From Zygaena filipendulae (lineage: Eukaryota; Arthropoda; Insecta; Lepidoptera; Zygaenidae), in the NCBI GenBank assembly GCA_907165275.2, contig OU015651.1:12112501-12176500 (forward strand): 64,000 bases of DNA. Direction: 5' to 3'. The notes under the pieces were generated by a model. That model worked only from the letters and a program-made list of their open reading frames with translations. It searched no databases and was not told the origin of the DNA. Positions 48,590 to 61,700 of this stretch are shown piece after piece; position 1 is the first letter of the stretch; each line of letters starts with the position of its first letter. Position numbers and translations under genes: made by a program.

Positions 48590-48910
48590 AATTTTATTTA
48601 AATGAACTCTACAAAAAAAGACGTTCTGCGATAAAAAAAATATCCGAAATCGCATATGAAGTTCATTTTAGCATTTTTGGCCGCATTTTTTCACCGCAAA
48701 CTCTTTCAGCTGAGTTGCGAGCTCGTTCTAGCAGGAAATGATGCTCAGGAATGAGGATATATTCTCGTTAATTTGCGTCATAAATCATCGGAGAGGCTGA
48801 AATTTTTGGCGGTTTGCTGCGCCTGGGCGTCGATGGGCGCTTTTTGTCGCCGCATTTCAGACATCGTCAAATATCATGTTGCACCGTTTTTTTAGGGAAA
48901 AATCTTTAGT
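48590..48910. promoter_or_regulatory. Unique island with Hunchback-type A/T tracts, candidate enhancer
   Basis: Sites include GCGATAAAAAAAATATCC (about 48629), GCATTTTTTCACC (about 48684), GGCGCTTTTTGTC (about 48836) and CCGTTTTTTTAGGG (about 48883), with CGTCATAAATCATC (about 48776) of the Caudal/Hox type. The sequence is unique and has no open frame. Confidence 0.3.
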
Positions 48911-50115
48911 CAAAAAATGTACGATTTTTATTAGTTAGGTAAGTATAAGTTTAATTTTGAGACATCGAGAAGTTTTAATGGCTCCGTAAAGTGATATGAT
49001 GACTTTCATTAGGTATTTTATATTATTTTATTCATAAAACCAACAGCGTAACATAGATTACAATATAATACGATACACAAGTGTAAGGCCAATTATAGGT
49101 CTTATCCTTGAAACAGTACCATTTATAATAACAGCAGTCAGATGTGGTGTAGAGTTACAATGACAGCAGACAGTATAGCCCTCAGAACAATCTGAGGTAT
49201 AGCCATAGCTACCTTCTTCTTCTTCTTTAATAATGGCGTCTATAATTATAATTTGCCAATGACAACGTTTCTTAGTGATAAAAATTTCTTCATCTACCTA
49301 AAAATAAACATCAATCCAAGTGATGACATTTCAAAAATGTTTTGGAGTTACTTTTTAGTAAGTACTTAGGTATTCTATGAGTATTATATAAATAAATATA
49401 TAAAATAAATTATTTACCAACACCAGCATGTTAGGAGTAGGTATGGTTTAATATAGGTACATATAATATACATAATATGACGTGTTTAGGTACATTTAGA
49501 GTAACTTTAATGTAAAACTGCAAAAAAACACAACACAATACAAAAAACCTAAGAAAAATTCAAACTGAAAGTTTTGATGAAAATATGTACCTCATAAAGT
49601 AGAAAACAGTCGGTATATACATTATGACGTGTATTTTCATTGTGTTTTCATGGGTCTATATTGAATGTTTACCTCTTTATCATACGGTGATTGACAAAAT
49701 TTGACGGGTCATACCTACACCTTATACCTATACCATCATTGAGAAAGCACAAATTAGGAGATTAGGTCAAAAAAATAAAACCTGAAACAATTTCCCTGGA
49801 GTAACAAAAAATATATCAGTATATTACACAATATTTTTCTCACAATATCGCGATGTAATATGATTGTTTTGGGAATTTGCCAAGTGGTTCCCGATGCCGT
49901 GACTTATTTGACCCGCGGGAGCCTCCTCGCCCGCCGGAACCTGCCGAGTAGGCCGGGGTACTTCCCATAACTATTAAAAGATGACATGATATATGGTTAG
50001 GTACCTATTCCACTTATGGTTGATTGAAAAAAGTTTCCTATCGTATTTCTGTTAACTAATATATGATTATGTATTTATTTGCACGGATTTATATTTATAT
50101 CCTAACTATTATGTA
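48911..50115. other. Intergenic, no gene seen
   Basis: AT-rich DNA. A GC-rich block at about 49890-49965 (GCCCGCCGGAACCTGCCGAG) looks like a repeat fragment. Confidence 0.45.
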
Positions 50116-50119
50116 TAGG

Positions 50120-50305
50120 TAAATGCGAGTGTGAGTTTACTTATTAACGGAGTTCCCACATGAAATCCGGGATAAAACGTACCCTATAGCCTTCTCTCTA
50201 CTCCTGAAAACGTGTATCCAAAGTTTCATGATCATCGGTTGAGCCGTTAAGACGTAAAAGCGTAACAAACAAACTCACTTTCGCATTTATAATAGTAGGT
50301 AAGGT
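50120..50305 (+). repeat. Family A, first of a tail-to-tail pair
   Basis: It begins within the head (GGAGTTCCCACATGAAATCC) and ends CTTTCGCATTTATAATAGTA. Confidence 0.8.
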
Positions 50306-50462
50306 TTATTTTGTTTGCTTGTTACGCTTTCACATAACTACGCATTGTGAGGGGTACAGAGAAGGACATAGGTAGGTACGTACTAGGGTACTTTTTATCC
50401 CGGAATTCCCTAGGGAACTCTGAAATTAAAGCAGGTGCAACAGCGAGAGACATCTAGTAAGA
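50306..50462 (-). repeat. Family A, second of a tail-to-tail pair
   Basis: It starts TTGCTTGTTACGCTTTCAC and ends ACAGCGAGAGACATCTAGTA. Confidence 0.8.
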
Positions 50463-52477
50463 GATATAATATGTATATTTGTACATATATCTACTTAAAA
50501 AAATTAAAAACTTATTCAAGCTTCCAACCAAAATATAGCTAAGTCCCAGTAACATAAGTTTTGTAGCAAAGTAATTTTTTAACTAAACTTACGTAAAATT
50601 TTGTGTATTTAGGTTATTATTACTCTGAGATATTACAAAACAAGGTCCTCCGCCGCGTCTGTCTGGACTTCACGATAAACTCATATCAAAAACTATACTA
50701 TAATCGGAATTCCATGCGGTTTTCATCAATAGATTCAGAATTCACGAAGGTTTATTTATACATACACCTATTATCCTGGGATTCGCGCGCTAATAGTTAT
50801 TAGGTATTAAACTTACATTCGCTTTTATTATATTATAGTTAGGATTCACTGTAGTCGTTAAGATGTACAACTTTGTAGCTATGAGGAAATACATAGGTAC
50901 CTATGTAGGTGACTCCTGGAAAACAGATGACCATCCTTTATTTGAAGATACATGTAGGTAGGTAGTTACATGGTGAAAAACAATCGTTAATCACACCCAT
51001 TCAGAGTCATTACAAACGTCATTCGGATGCACTTAATTAGCAGGAGACACTGGTCCTCGGGAAATACTTGGCGGTTCAGAGATCGCGTCCCGTGGGACCC
51101 TGCTCGTTAGTTCGCGGAACCCACCTGCCCGGAGCACGTGGACACGACGAGCGGCGTTAGTCGAAAACTTTTTGTTCCCACCAAAAGAACAAGATTTCAC
51201 ACTTTCGAGAGCTACAACGAAATTCGTGTTCACACTTCCTCTGAAATTCGTTGTTAGTCACCTACCTAACTATTGGCTGAAGCAGATTGAAGTTTATTAC
51301 AAAAGTTTAAGATTAGATTTTGACTGGGTGGTGTAGCAAAGCATTTGTTTGCGGAAGACATTTTGAGGGTGCGTTTTTCGTTATGAAACGTTAGGTCGTT
51401 ATGAAAGTGGTCCTTGATTTTAATATTTAGTTTTAATAACCAGTAGGTAGATGATTGGTCATTTTCGATTGCTAATCTACAATTAGATATAGTTAAGAGG
51501 TTTTGTGAGTTTTGATGTAGGAGATATATTTGGAACTAGTGAAGCGATGCTAAAACTGCGTTCACTGATAGGAAAATAGTGAAGATACCTACAGTATCCC
51601 TGAGTAGTATTTTTCTTATTCCGGCACAAAGAGTAGGTTGCGACCCGAAGGAAGTTCAGGTGGACGTGACCGCGGGAAGCGGCTATCCCTCATTTCATAC
51701 TTTATTATAATAATTATTGTTGCTGCTCGCAATTTTCAGTTTTCATTTCAGAGGTTAAACCAAAAACCAATAAATACCTACTCAATTTAGTGTTTCAAAA
51801 TGGATAAAGTCGCCTTTTTATAATTATGACTGTCCAGTTCCCTCCCATCCGGTATTTCACTTTACTATCAGAAAACTGTCTATTTTATTGAAAAAATCCT
51901 TTTCATAATATTTTTCACCTTGTAGCGATGATCCTTTTATCGTGATAGACTCATTGAACTCAACAATGTATGCCTTTACATTCTTATCCTTCGATCACAT
52001 ATTGTAATTTCACAGCCACCACCAAAGTTAAAACTCTTTCCGATCGATCCCTGCAATCTTTCACGGCTCTTGCGCACATCCCATTGTTATTTTTACCGAG
52101 CACTTGCGCGGGCGATCATTTGACAAAATCTCACATAAGTATTTATTTACCTGTCGTAAAGATGTTCAACAGCTACGTGCAGTAGGGTAAATGTGCTCAA
52201 CATTTATCAACTCTAGCCTTGGATTAAAACATTTTTTTTTAATCTAAGACTAGCGCTTTACTTATTGTTGCGCTATACCGACTTGGTAAAAAATTTAACC
52301 GATGAATTCTGATATTTAGACTTGACTTGAATATAGTATTTCTTATACTTAAGTGAATTTCTACTGATTGAAAATTTGTTACACCTTTCCTGTATATTAT
52401 GTTTTATACTAAGCTATTGTCTTCCCTATATACCTACGGTAGGTATATGACTTTGTGATACATTAAACTAATCTTCT
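50463..52477. other. Intergenic, no gene called
   Basis: It includes a GC-rich patch at 51040-51160 crossed by a 66-codon minus-strand frame with no recognisable domain, and a unique stretch at 51900-52190. A reversed GACAGACA-less family A variant may lie at about 50640-50720 (ATGCGGTTTTCATC). Confidence 0.4.
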
Positions 52478-52775
52478 TTATAAATAAAAAATGAATGTTT
52501 TTATGTTTGTTTTCTGTGCGTTTCTAAACAATTTGTCCGATTGTGATGAAACTTTGGCGGGTGAAACTGCCTGAGTCCGCAAAGGTTCCTGATATAAAGA
52601 GATTCTGTGGAAATTTTGATACTCACGCCGGTAAATCTCCGAAACGGTTGGAACAATTTTGATGGGACTTTTACTGCTATTTAGCTGATGTTATAAGGAG
52701 TAAATTAAGCTATCTTGGAGTTCCTGTGGGAATTCCGAAACTCACGCGGGCGAAACCGCGGGGCAAGTTTTAAAT
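52478..52775 (-). repeat. Interspersed repeat family A, long subfamily
   Basis: The same subfamily as 22618-23255 but uninterrupted: ATGTTATAAGGAGTAAATTA, then GGAGTTCCTGTGGGAATTCC, and GAAACCGCGGGGCAAG at the end. Confidence 0.85.
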
Positions 52776-52779
52776 AAAA

Positions 52780-53705
52780 TCATATTAGATAAAAATAACA
52801 GACGGTTACACGATAACTTTTTTTTAAAGTGACATTTATACTTTATTAAATGTTTTAAGTTAAGCCGGGATTTAATATTTTTTAAGCTTAATTAAAATTC
52901 AACTCTACTATAAAGTCTAAATGAGTTTTTTTGAGCTAGAATGAGCTAGATTTTAAAATAAAATTTCTACATTGAAAAGTTCTACGAAATGCTAAGACTT
53001 CAAATAAAATTGAAATTGAACCTTTTTTTAAAATTGAATTATACTTATCATACATAAATATGGGTAGGTACCTACAGTCAATAACTGGTGTCGTTACCTC
53101 ACGCGCTACCAAAAGGTGCATTTTGTGGACGGGTTGAGTGAATGCACACATACTCTTACACTGTCCAAAATAGACCAAATGCGTTTGTTAATAACTGATT
53201 ATTTGTGAATACAGCTGTCGCCAGCATATGCATACTGTAGGTATGTGGAACCATTACGTCCAGGGACAAAGGATATGCAATACCTTTTCTTTACCAGAAA
53301 AAGTACTGTTTAGAAAGTTCGAAAAGGGTTTTTTTTGCACAATCTGCGTTTTCGCAAAATTTGCTGTGAGAAATTATAGTTTTATAAATAAAGTTAGTCA
53401 TATTTCCAGGAAATGTTTCTTTATTGAGTAGGTAGGTATATATATTATAGTATTATATTATCTGTGATTTATATTCACAAAATTACATAAGCCGCCACCC
53501 GAATATAGAAGCTTTCAATTGCACAAGGCTTCCTAAATCGTGTAGGCAAAAAGTCTCAGTTGTCTCCCCTTACCACGTGACGGTAGACATGGCTTATAAA
53601 TGATAAGGTCACCTGATTTTTCTTTTTTAAATAATTTTATTACTTATATATTTTTGAGAAACTATTATGATTGTATTCTTCGGTATACAATAAGTAACGT
53701 CCGGT
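52780..53705. other. Intergenic, no gene seen
   Basis: AT-rich DNA with short frames only. Confidence 0.5.
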
Positions 53706-53711
53706 ATTATT

Positions 53712-53782
53712 TACCGTTATTGGTATCGGTATATGTGACTATACAATTCGTCACATACCGATATCGATAACGTGACGAATTA
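53712..53782. repeat. Overlapping inverted repeats
   Basis: AATTCGTCAC and GTGACGAATT form one hairpin, and CGGTATATGTGAC with GTCACATACCG another. They lie side by side and overlap just before a SINE insertion. Confidence 0.7.
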
Positions 53783-53943
53783 TCTGGGTGTGTATATATA
53801 TATCTATAGTATAATATATATGTAATAATATGTGTAGTATATACCACGTTTGCTTGGTTTCCACGACACAAGCTTATAGCTTAGTGTGGGATCAAGTAGA
53901 TCTGTGTGTTGTGAAGTGAATTATTATATTATTATTATTATTA
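53783..53943 (+). mobile_element. SINE, 5'-truncated second copy
   Basis: It is identical or nearly so to the body of the SINE at 46066-46355, from TCTGGGTGTGTATATATA through GGGATCAAGTAGATCTGTG to an ATT-rich tail. The tRNA-like part is missing. Confidence 0.9.
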
Positions 53944-55427
53944 ATTGCATAAGAACTGTAATTGACCCTTATGTTTTGTTTATAGAATTTTTTGTTCTCT
54001 GTACTCCATGCCGACTTTATCAATAAATAAATAACTGAAATTATTCCTTCATTCATGAACTGAAACTATAGAAGAAGCTAAACTCACTGAAGTCTGGGTG
54101 ACTAGATAGTTGACATATCGATATATCAAGACTATATCGTTGATAAGTCATTTAGGATTTTGGAACATAAAAGTTACGTAACCATTAGATCTAATGATAT
54201 CCTGTAAATACTTTCCTACATAATATGTAGATAAGTCTTAGTTTGTTTGCTTTTTTTACTTTATTCCAGCTATATACAAACTATATAAGCGGTCTATCGC
54301 TTTTAAAAAATTTGTCTTAAAACAGATTATAAATTTTAGTACATTAGAAAATATAAAAAAATGCAACTTGGAAGGAAATGTTTTGTTCGATATAACGGGA
54401 CTTTGGCAAGGTTCAATAGAAAAATTCCGTATTACAACCCTTGTAAAGAATGATTTGATCTATTTTTAGGGATTGCACGCTTTATCTTGCAGTACGGTTA
54501 AACAATAACGAAGAAAGTACAGTAATCACACAACACAATGGGTAGAACTAACTAAAAATCACCCCATTGTGCGACTTTCTGAAAATATATAGATACAGGT
54601 AAAACTTTTTTCGCAACACGGAAAAAACCACCTCGTTTCCTATCCTCAAAGACTCGGCGGTGAAAGTTTTGTTCAAAACCATTTGTCATGCGAAAATAAA
54701 CTTAAAACGCTCAAATTTTTTCCCCACAATATTGATAGGTTTTATGCAAAAAAATTGGAGTATCATTATGCGTATGGAACCCTGGACCTTTCTCCGAACC
54801 GGTCGTTTTTAAAATCGACCACAAAAGGGTTTCGGGTTTCACAAAACAGATGTGATTTTTTTTGCAGCTTAAGTCGCGAATATGACATTTTGTTAGATAC
54901 CTACATAAAATATATATTCTAACAATAAGTTGTAGGTACCTAAGTATCACATATTGGTGAATTTTCAAATTTCGTTTTGTTAGAGATATTTTATTTAATC
55001 AGTTTATTGTTGAAAAGAACTTTCTATAATAGGTATCTACTATCTAATCTATACTACAGATAGTTGCAAAATTTTGAGCGTTTGTATTTTGTGTATCTAT
55101 ATATATAATTCGTTTAACACTTATAATATCATTGTATATAATCCTATCCTACTTATACTTACTTTACTTATCTATAGATATATTATACCGTAAAACCATA
55201 CAACTAACTGCATTTTTTTTTTGTTTTTCTTACCTACGGGTCCCAACGTTTCTTCCGAACGTTTTCTTGGACCATAATCAAAATCTAATTTGTTTAATTG
55301 CAAATGATGTCATGAGACAAACTATAAATCCAAATTCTACACAGTTTATTCCAAGTCAGGCGAGTACGTTTTAGTGGAATATGAAGATGCATGTGAAGAT
55401 TTTTTGGATGTTTAAAAGTGTTTATTA
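53944..55427. other. Intergenic, no gene called
   Basis: The unique stretch at about 54590-54930 has overlapping frames on both strands without any recognisable domain. The rest is AT-rich. Confidence 0.4.
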
Positions 55428-55610
55428 TCTACTAATAGCTGTTCCCCGCGGTAATTTCGGAATTCCCGAATACAATATAGCCTATATTAATCAGTGATAA
55501 TGTAGCATTCAAATAGTGGAAGAATTTTTAAAATCGGTCCAGTACTTTTTGAGCCAATTCGTTACAAACATACATACAAATCTTCCCTCTTTATAATATT
55601 AGTATAGAAG
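55428..55610 (+). repeat. Family A, first of a tail-to-tail pair
   Basis: It runs from ACTAATAGCTGTTCCCCGCG to CTTTATAATATTAGTATAG, the same variant as 8227-8447. Confidence 0.8.
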
Positions 55611-55752
55611 TATAGATCAACGGCTGAACGGCTTTGTTTGAAATTGGGCACACAGATTATAAATATAATAATTGATGTTTAAGATTACTCGTACTCGTAA
55701 TTCACGAGCAATAAAATCCCGAAATCCACGCGGGTGAAGCCGCAGGACGGAA
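55611..55752 (-). repeat. Family A, second of a tail-to-tail pair
   Basis: It includes CAACGGCTGAACGGCTTTG and ends CGCGGGTGAAGCCGCAGGAC. Confidence 0.75.
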
Positions 55753-56146
55753 TTCGAGTTTCTGCTTTAAAACGATGACGAATCGTCCCTACTTACACAC
55801 GCCTCGGCCGTTTCATGTTATCAAATTATTGTAATATTTATAAGCAAAAACTCGGCGTTGACAAGAAAATCATTGGTATGGATTTTGATGGACATTCACC
55901 TTTGAGTGGGAACGGTGGGGGACGTCAGCAATGGGCATTGTGGTGCGCGGCACGAGCGACCTTTGGGCACGCTTTGTTGTTACCTACATATTTCATAACA
56001 TTGATATGATATGATTGGCAGTTTCAGAGTTCAGTCGACGGTCGGTCGGTAACGAGGCGTTTGATTAAAAATTAAAAAGGCACTGACGGTTGAACGGTTG
56101 TAAAAAGAAATAGGAACAATATCTATACAAGCTATACTTATAGGGG
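55753..56146. other. Intergenic, no gene seen
   Basis: Contains a small GC-rich patch at about 55915-55975; nothing recognised. Confidence 0.45.
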
Positions 56147-56560
56147 TCGTCAATAAAGTACGTCACTCTAATTTCGTGGATTTTTTACCCTGTCCCCCCC
56201 CCCCTGTCCTTGTCACATTTGGTCAGATTTGTAAGACGTGTGTGACGTCACATTTTTTGCAATTTTTAGGTAGGTACATCTAGAAATTATAAAATTACAA
56301 CAACAGTTCCGACAAAGCAATTTAAACCTCAGTTACCCGACAAAACAATTTAAAAACCTTATGCGAAATATTATTTTAAAGGAAATATTTTTCCTTCATT
56401 AATAGTTTTTTGGCATTTTAACACTTGGTCTTGAATGTATAAGATATTGAAATGTGACGTCAAGTAACTCAGGAACCCTCCCACCCCTTGTCACACAATG
56501 TCACACATTTTCAACCCCCTTTATGGATAGTCCTCTACGATATTCTTCGACTACCCCTAC
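56147..56560. mobile_element. Probable non-autonomous DNA transposon
   Basis: The left end TAGGGGTCGTCAATAAAGTA and the right end, read in reverse (AGGGGTAGTCGAAG), are similar. TGACGTCACATTT and AATGTGACGTCA are inverted inside them. A 10-12 nt C run lies near the left end. No open frame. Confidence 0.5.
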
Positions 56561-56809
56561 GTTTAATAATAATAATAATAAAGCTTTTTAATTCCTGCAC
56601 ACTGAATATTATATTCTACATAATATTCAATAGTTTTGATCCTATAGTACGTAAAAAACCAAGGTTTTCATACCTTAAGGGTGTCCTTCATTATAAATGA
56701 CTAGTTTTGTCTTTGGTAGAAAATTTTTACAATGTGATACCTGCCCTGCACTCATGCAATGTAGTTGTGAAAAGTAGGTAGTTATTTATAAGATTTTAAT
56801 ATTTATTTA

Positions 56810-57030
56810 TTACTAGCTGCTGTTTCCCGCAGTTTCACCCGCGTAAATCTCGGAATTCTGGGATAAAAAGTACCCCATGTATTCTCTACCCCTGACAATG
56901 TGTATACAAAATTTCATGATGATGGATTCAGCCGTCAAGGCGTGAAAGCGTAACAGACAGACATTTCGCTTTTATAACCTTCGACCAAATTACTTTTTAT
57001 TTTGGTCGAAGTTTATAACATTAGTAGGGA
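56810..57030 (+). repeat. Interspersed repeat family A
   Basis: It runs from ACTAGCTGCTGTTTCCCGC through CATGATGATGGATTCAGCC to TTTATAACATTAGTAGG. The TTCGACCAAATTACTTTTTA / TATTTTGGTCGAA inverted repeat is inserted in its tail. Confidence 0.8.
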
Positions 57031-57034
57031 TTTT

Positions 57035-57110
57035 ACGAGCTGTTCCCTGCGGTTTCACCGGCGGTAATTTCGGAGTTCCTGCAGGAATATGTGCAGGAAC
57101 TCCGAAGCTG
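57035..57110 (+). repeat. Family A head fragment
   Basis: Follows the previous copy directly: ACGAGCTGTTCCCTGCGG to GAGTTCCTGCAGGAATATG. Confidence 0.75.
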
Positions 57111-58400
57111 TTAGCCCGTTATGGGTAAGGAATGTCGTTGGTCCAACAGGCCCTGATTATGCAATTTAACATACACAGAATTACCTACGCTAGTAAAAGA
57201 CAGCAGTACCTAAATAGGCTGAAGAATTTGATGTTATTTGACTTACAATTAGAAACAACAATTATATCTTCAAAAACGTAGAAATAAAACAATTTTGAAA
57301 GGATTTACTTAGTTTTTTATTCACTTACATTAAAATGTCTTATTTAAACATACCACTTATATAATTAGTAAATGCAATTTCAAGGTTTTCGAATTATTAC
57401 TGTTATATACCTAATACCCCGGAGGTATCTATGTAATAAGCACATGAAAATAATTATTTTCTCGCAATTATTTTGTCATTCAGAAAGCCAGAGCTTCATG
57501 AATAAGAAATTAAGCTTTGCCACATTTTATAAAGTTTATATTCAATGAAATTCAAGTTTATATTTAAATAATTTAATAATTAAGTACATTATCATCATTA
57601 CGTGTAGTTTGTATTATTTTGTTTCATAAATAAATATATATAAGCCTCATTTGCTTTGTACCCAATTTATAACACTTTATGTTAGTTATAAACACATAAA
57701 TTATTATTTTTTGTCAATATAGGTATAACTTAAGTAGATATTTATAATTTGTAGCAAAAACTTTTGAATTATCACCCAAAATTTCCCACTACCAAAAGAC
57801 GTAGGTAGGTACCTACTCGTAGGCGTATACCTATTACCTACTAGAAAAAAATGAGTATTTTTTTGGTTAAACCTAGTTGCCTTAGATTCAGAGACCAATT
57901 ACTCCTTAATTCTAAACAACTTAGTAAAAAAAAAATTATTCAAATAAATAAATAAATGAATAACTTTTCATAAATAACTTAATTAGGTAATGTACCTATC
58001 TAAAGTTTTACAAATGCAAGAAAATGGCGAAAACATAATTTACCTATCTATTTGTATTTGTACCTAACAAACTTATAGTTAGTATAAAAGTTAGAGTTTT
58101 GCTTATTTTTATTACAAGTACTACCACAAAAACCTCATCTTCTCCTACTATGATGAAACTTCGGAATGAAAAAAAATACTGTTATTATTTTTTAAAGGAA
58201 AAAATCTCTATTACTAATTCCAAGAAGCTTAACTTCTTAAGTTTCTTTTTGAGCAAATTCTTTGATGCTGGTGATTTAAAAGCTATTTGAAAGCTGGAAC
58301 AGCCGTACTTAATCCTAGCTTTCAAATTAATATAGATGACTAACAAAGTGATCAGGACCGCTATCACCAGTTAGGTCTCGATATGAACTTTAAAGTTAAA
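57111..58400. other. Intergenic, no gene seen
   Basis: Very AT-rich DNA; open frames are compositional artefacts. Confidence 0.5.
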
Positions 58401-58407
58401 TCAAGCC

Positions 58408-58413
58408 TTTATT
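58408..58413 (-). promoter_or_regulatory. Candidate poly(A) signal AATAAA for the OBP-like gene
   Basis: A minus-strand AATAAA about 350 nt past the stop codon at 58766-58768. Confidence 0.35.
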
Positions 58414-58765
58414 TTTGCTTTTCAAAGTATTGAAGCCTTAAAATCTTCTATAACCAAAAAAATTCTTTCGAATATAAGCTTGAATGAGTAAGTAAAATGG
58501 TTTTTTTTAATGTAGCCTAATTATTATTTATGTTTAGATTAGCTCATTAGCTCACGCAGTTGAAACAATTAAACAAAATCTTACATCACTAATCTGAGAT
58601 TAAATTTCCGGTGCAAGTTGCTCTAAGTTAAAAGTCTGAAATCTGAGTCCTATTTTAGACTTGAATACGTCATGTTCAAATTCCACTAAATCGAGAAATG
58701 GAATCTAGTCTTATTTTTCTACATTACTTTAATAATTAGGTGTTAACTTTCTAAATCCTTCAGTC

Positions 58766-61700
58766 TTACATGTACAGATCGAAATCGAACCCGCTTCCCC
58801 CGCTGAGATAGTCGTAGAGGTACACCGCCATCTCGTCCAGGGCTTCGAACCTCGGGTCCGGGAGTGGATCCTCGCGGACGGAGCGCGCCGAGCGCGCCAG
58901 AGACCTAGCGAAAGACGGAAAATCAAAAGAGGCCTAAGGCTAAAAAATCAGAGGACTTACTTATTTATGTGGGAGTTGGTGACGGGAATTGAAGATGGTA
59001 GAGTTCCGTTGTTTATTTAGGTACTAGCTGTGCCCCGCGGTTTCACCCGCGTTACGTTTTTAACCGACTTCCAAAAAGGAGGAGGTTCTGCATTCGGCTG
59101 TATGTACTTATGTTTTTATATAATAACTTTTTTCCCGACATCCGATTTAAATGAAACTATAAGCCTACTTATACCTATGTTGTTCCATGCTAAGCTTAAT
59201 CTACCGGTGAAAACTGCATGGCAATCCGTTCAGTGGATTCGGACTCTGAGATTATCTTGACTAGATAGGCAGACGGAAAATAATTATAAAAACTCTTTTT
59301 TTGTGGTTAGTTAGTGTCACTCTTCTTTTATCGCCCCCTGTAAATTTTTGTCAAAAATATTCAATTTACAGAATCGCGAATTCTATACTCTTTTATTATA
59401 GCAAGTATAGATATTTCATTATTTCATGTATCGATAAAAAAAAAATTTAAAGTGCATTTTGTGATGTTGTAAGGTGCTGCTGTAATTATAGGAAAATAAT
59501 GTCCACAATGGCAGTTTTTTATGTAGGCAAGGAGATATTATGACGTTTCGAGCTGATTTCGGTTTTATTCTCGGAGGACTCCAAGAACTCCGAGATTTTG
59601 CAGACTATAGCAGTAAAGCACCATGGTTTGCAAATTGCAATTTCAAACTGTACAACGATGCTATGTAGGTATAGCGAATAATTTATCTTATTTTACTTGA
59701 AACTGGCTAAAAAAGCATTATACCTTTGCGAAAGTTCATAAGAAGAAAAGAAGAAGTACCAAAATACATAATTACGAACCTGAAATCGGTATCAGTGTCC
59801 AACTCATCTTCGCTTGTGAAACGTTCTCGGATATCCTTCATTATACAAGCCTCTAACTTCTTGTGCTGCAAATAGACAAGGTCATAAGTCAATGTTGCAG
59901 TTGGAGCAAATGTAGATTTTGTGTAAAAAGAGATAGCGGTGAAAATACCTTGTAACAGCGGAAGAAGAACATGGGCTTGATGAGTTCCTGAGACAGCGGG
60001 GCGACGCCGCGCCTTAGGTCTGGTACGCATTGCTGGAAAATACAAATTATAATAATAAATAGAAAAGTAGATATAGATAGATGACTAAAAGTGAAAACTA
60101 ATTTTAAAAAAGTGGCTATCCAAAGGGTGGTCGTTTCAATATAAAGCGATCTCTTCCAGGCTACCGGGTGAAATACAAATATGTATTTACTAGCTGTGCC
60201 CCGCGATTTCACCCGCGGAAATTTCGGAGTTCCCGCAGGAATTCCGGGATAAAAAGTACCCTATGTCGTTCTCTGTATCCCTGACAACGTGCATGCCAAA
60301 TTTCATCCAAATCCGTTTAGCCGTTTTTGTGTGATTGAGTAACAAACATCCAAACATCCACACTTTCACATTTATAATATTAAGTAGGATGACCAGCATT
60401 TTTTTTAAATGTCTCGAGTTCCAGATGGAATTTCGAAAAAATCAAAACATCTAAGTTAGACCCTTGGCAATACAACAAAAAAAAACCGCATTCAACTTGG
60501 TGCAGCAGTTTTTGCGTAGCACGAATACAAAGATATAGACAGACAGACAGACAAAAATTCTAAAAACGGTATTTTTGGCTTCTAATATCACTCATAGAAT
60601 CGCCTAAATTTATTTTTTCTTATTTATCTCCCATGTACAAACATCGACCTGTTACAATTTTATTATATGTACCTATAGATTATACCTAAGTAATAATAAA
60701 ACAGTAGGTTTGTATTCAAACATCTGGTCGGTGTTAGTTAACTGCATCGCGAAGAACTAATGTAGCGTCTCACCGAGAACTTCTGGCAGAACTGCAAGCC
60801 ATCCTGTATGTCGCCCTTGAGCTCGACGGACACGGGCAGGTCGCTGATGCGCCGCGTGATCTGCTCGTAGTCCGGCTCCAGGTTGTGGTCCACGTAGCCG
60901 AGCTCGCGCATCACGCACGTGATGTTGCGCGCGCGCCCCGCCCCGCCCCCGCCGCCCGGACGGGTGATGAGCTCCAGGCGCTCGCGCAGGTCCATGTCGC
61001 GCTGAGGACAACGGCGGTGAGATTGGTTGAGGCTGATCCTTACTTACCCGCGGAAATTTCGGAGATCCCGCAGGAATCCCGGGATACAAAGTACCCTATG
61101 TCCTTCTCTGTTTCTCTGACAATGTGTATGCAAAATTTCATGATGATCCGTTGAGCCGTTCAGGCGGGAAAGCGTAACAAACAAACTCACTTTCGCTTTT
61201 ATAATAGTAAGGATAGTTTATGAGTTTGTGACGTTGTAGGGGGTAATCTCTGGATCTACTGAACCGATTTTGAACATTCTTACACTCATAGGAAGCTACG
61301 GTAGTCCTGAGTAACATAAGGTACTTTTTATCCCGAAATTCCTTCGGGAATTCCGAAATTACCGTGGATGAAACCGCGGGAGCCAGCTATCTTTAATACT
61401 TTGTATAGATGTAAGCATGTTTGTTACTCCTTCCCGCACAAACTACTGAATGGATTTTAATGAAACTTTACAATAATATAGCTGATACACCAGACAAACA
61501 CATAGACTATATTGAATCCGGAATTCTCGCCGGAGACAGCTAGTAAAGTAATATGTAGGTACCTAAGTATATGGAATGCGAAGGAGATATTTAAATCTTT
61601 CAAATTCAAATTCCAATTCAAATACGAGACCTACCTACTAAATGTTACACAATAATCATTAAACAAATATTCTATAGACAAGACAAAATAAAAGGCAGGC

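Noticed and set aside
51033..51233. 66-codon GC-rich minus-strand frame
   Set aside because: No domain, no clear splice sites; it may simply reflect a GC-rich island.
60757..61154. Arg/Pro-rich frames on both strands at 60757-61154
   Set aside because: They are out-of-frame readings of the GC-rich OBP-like exon 60774-61001 and run into a family A repeat.
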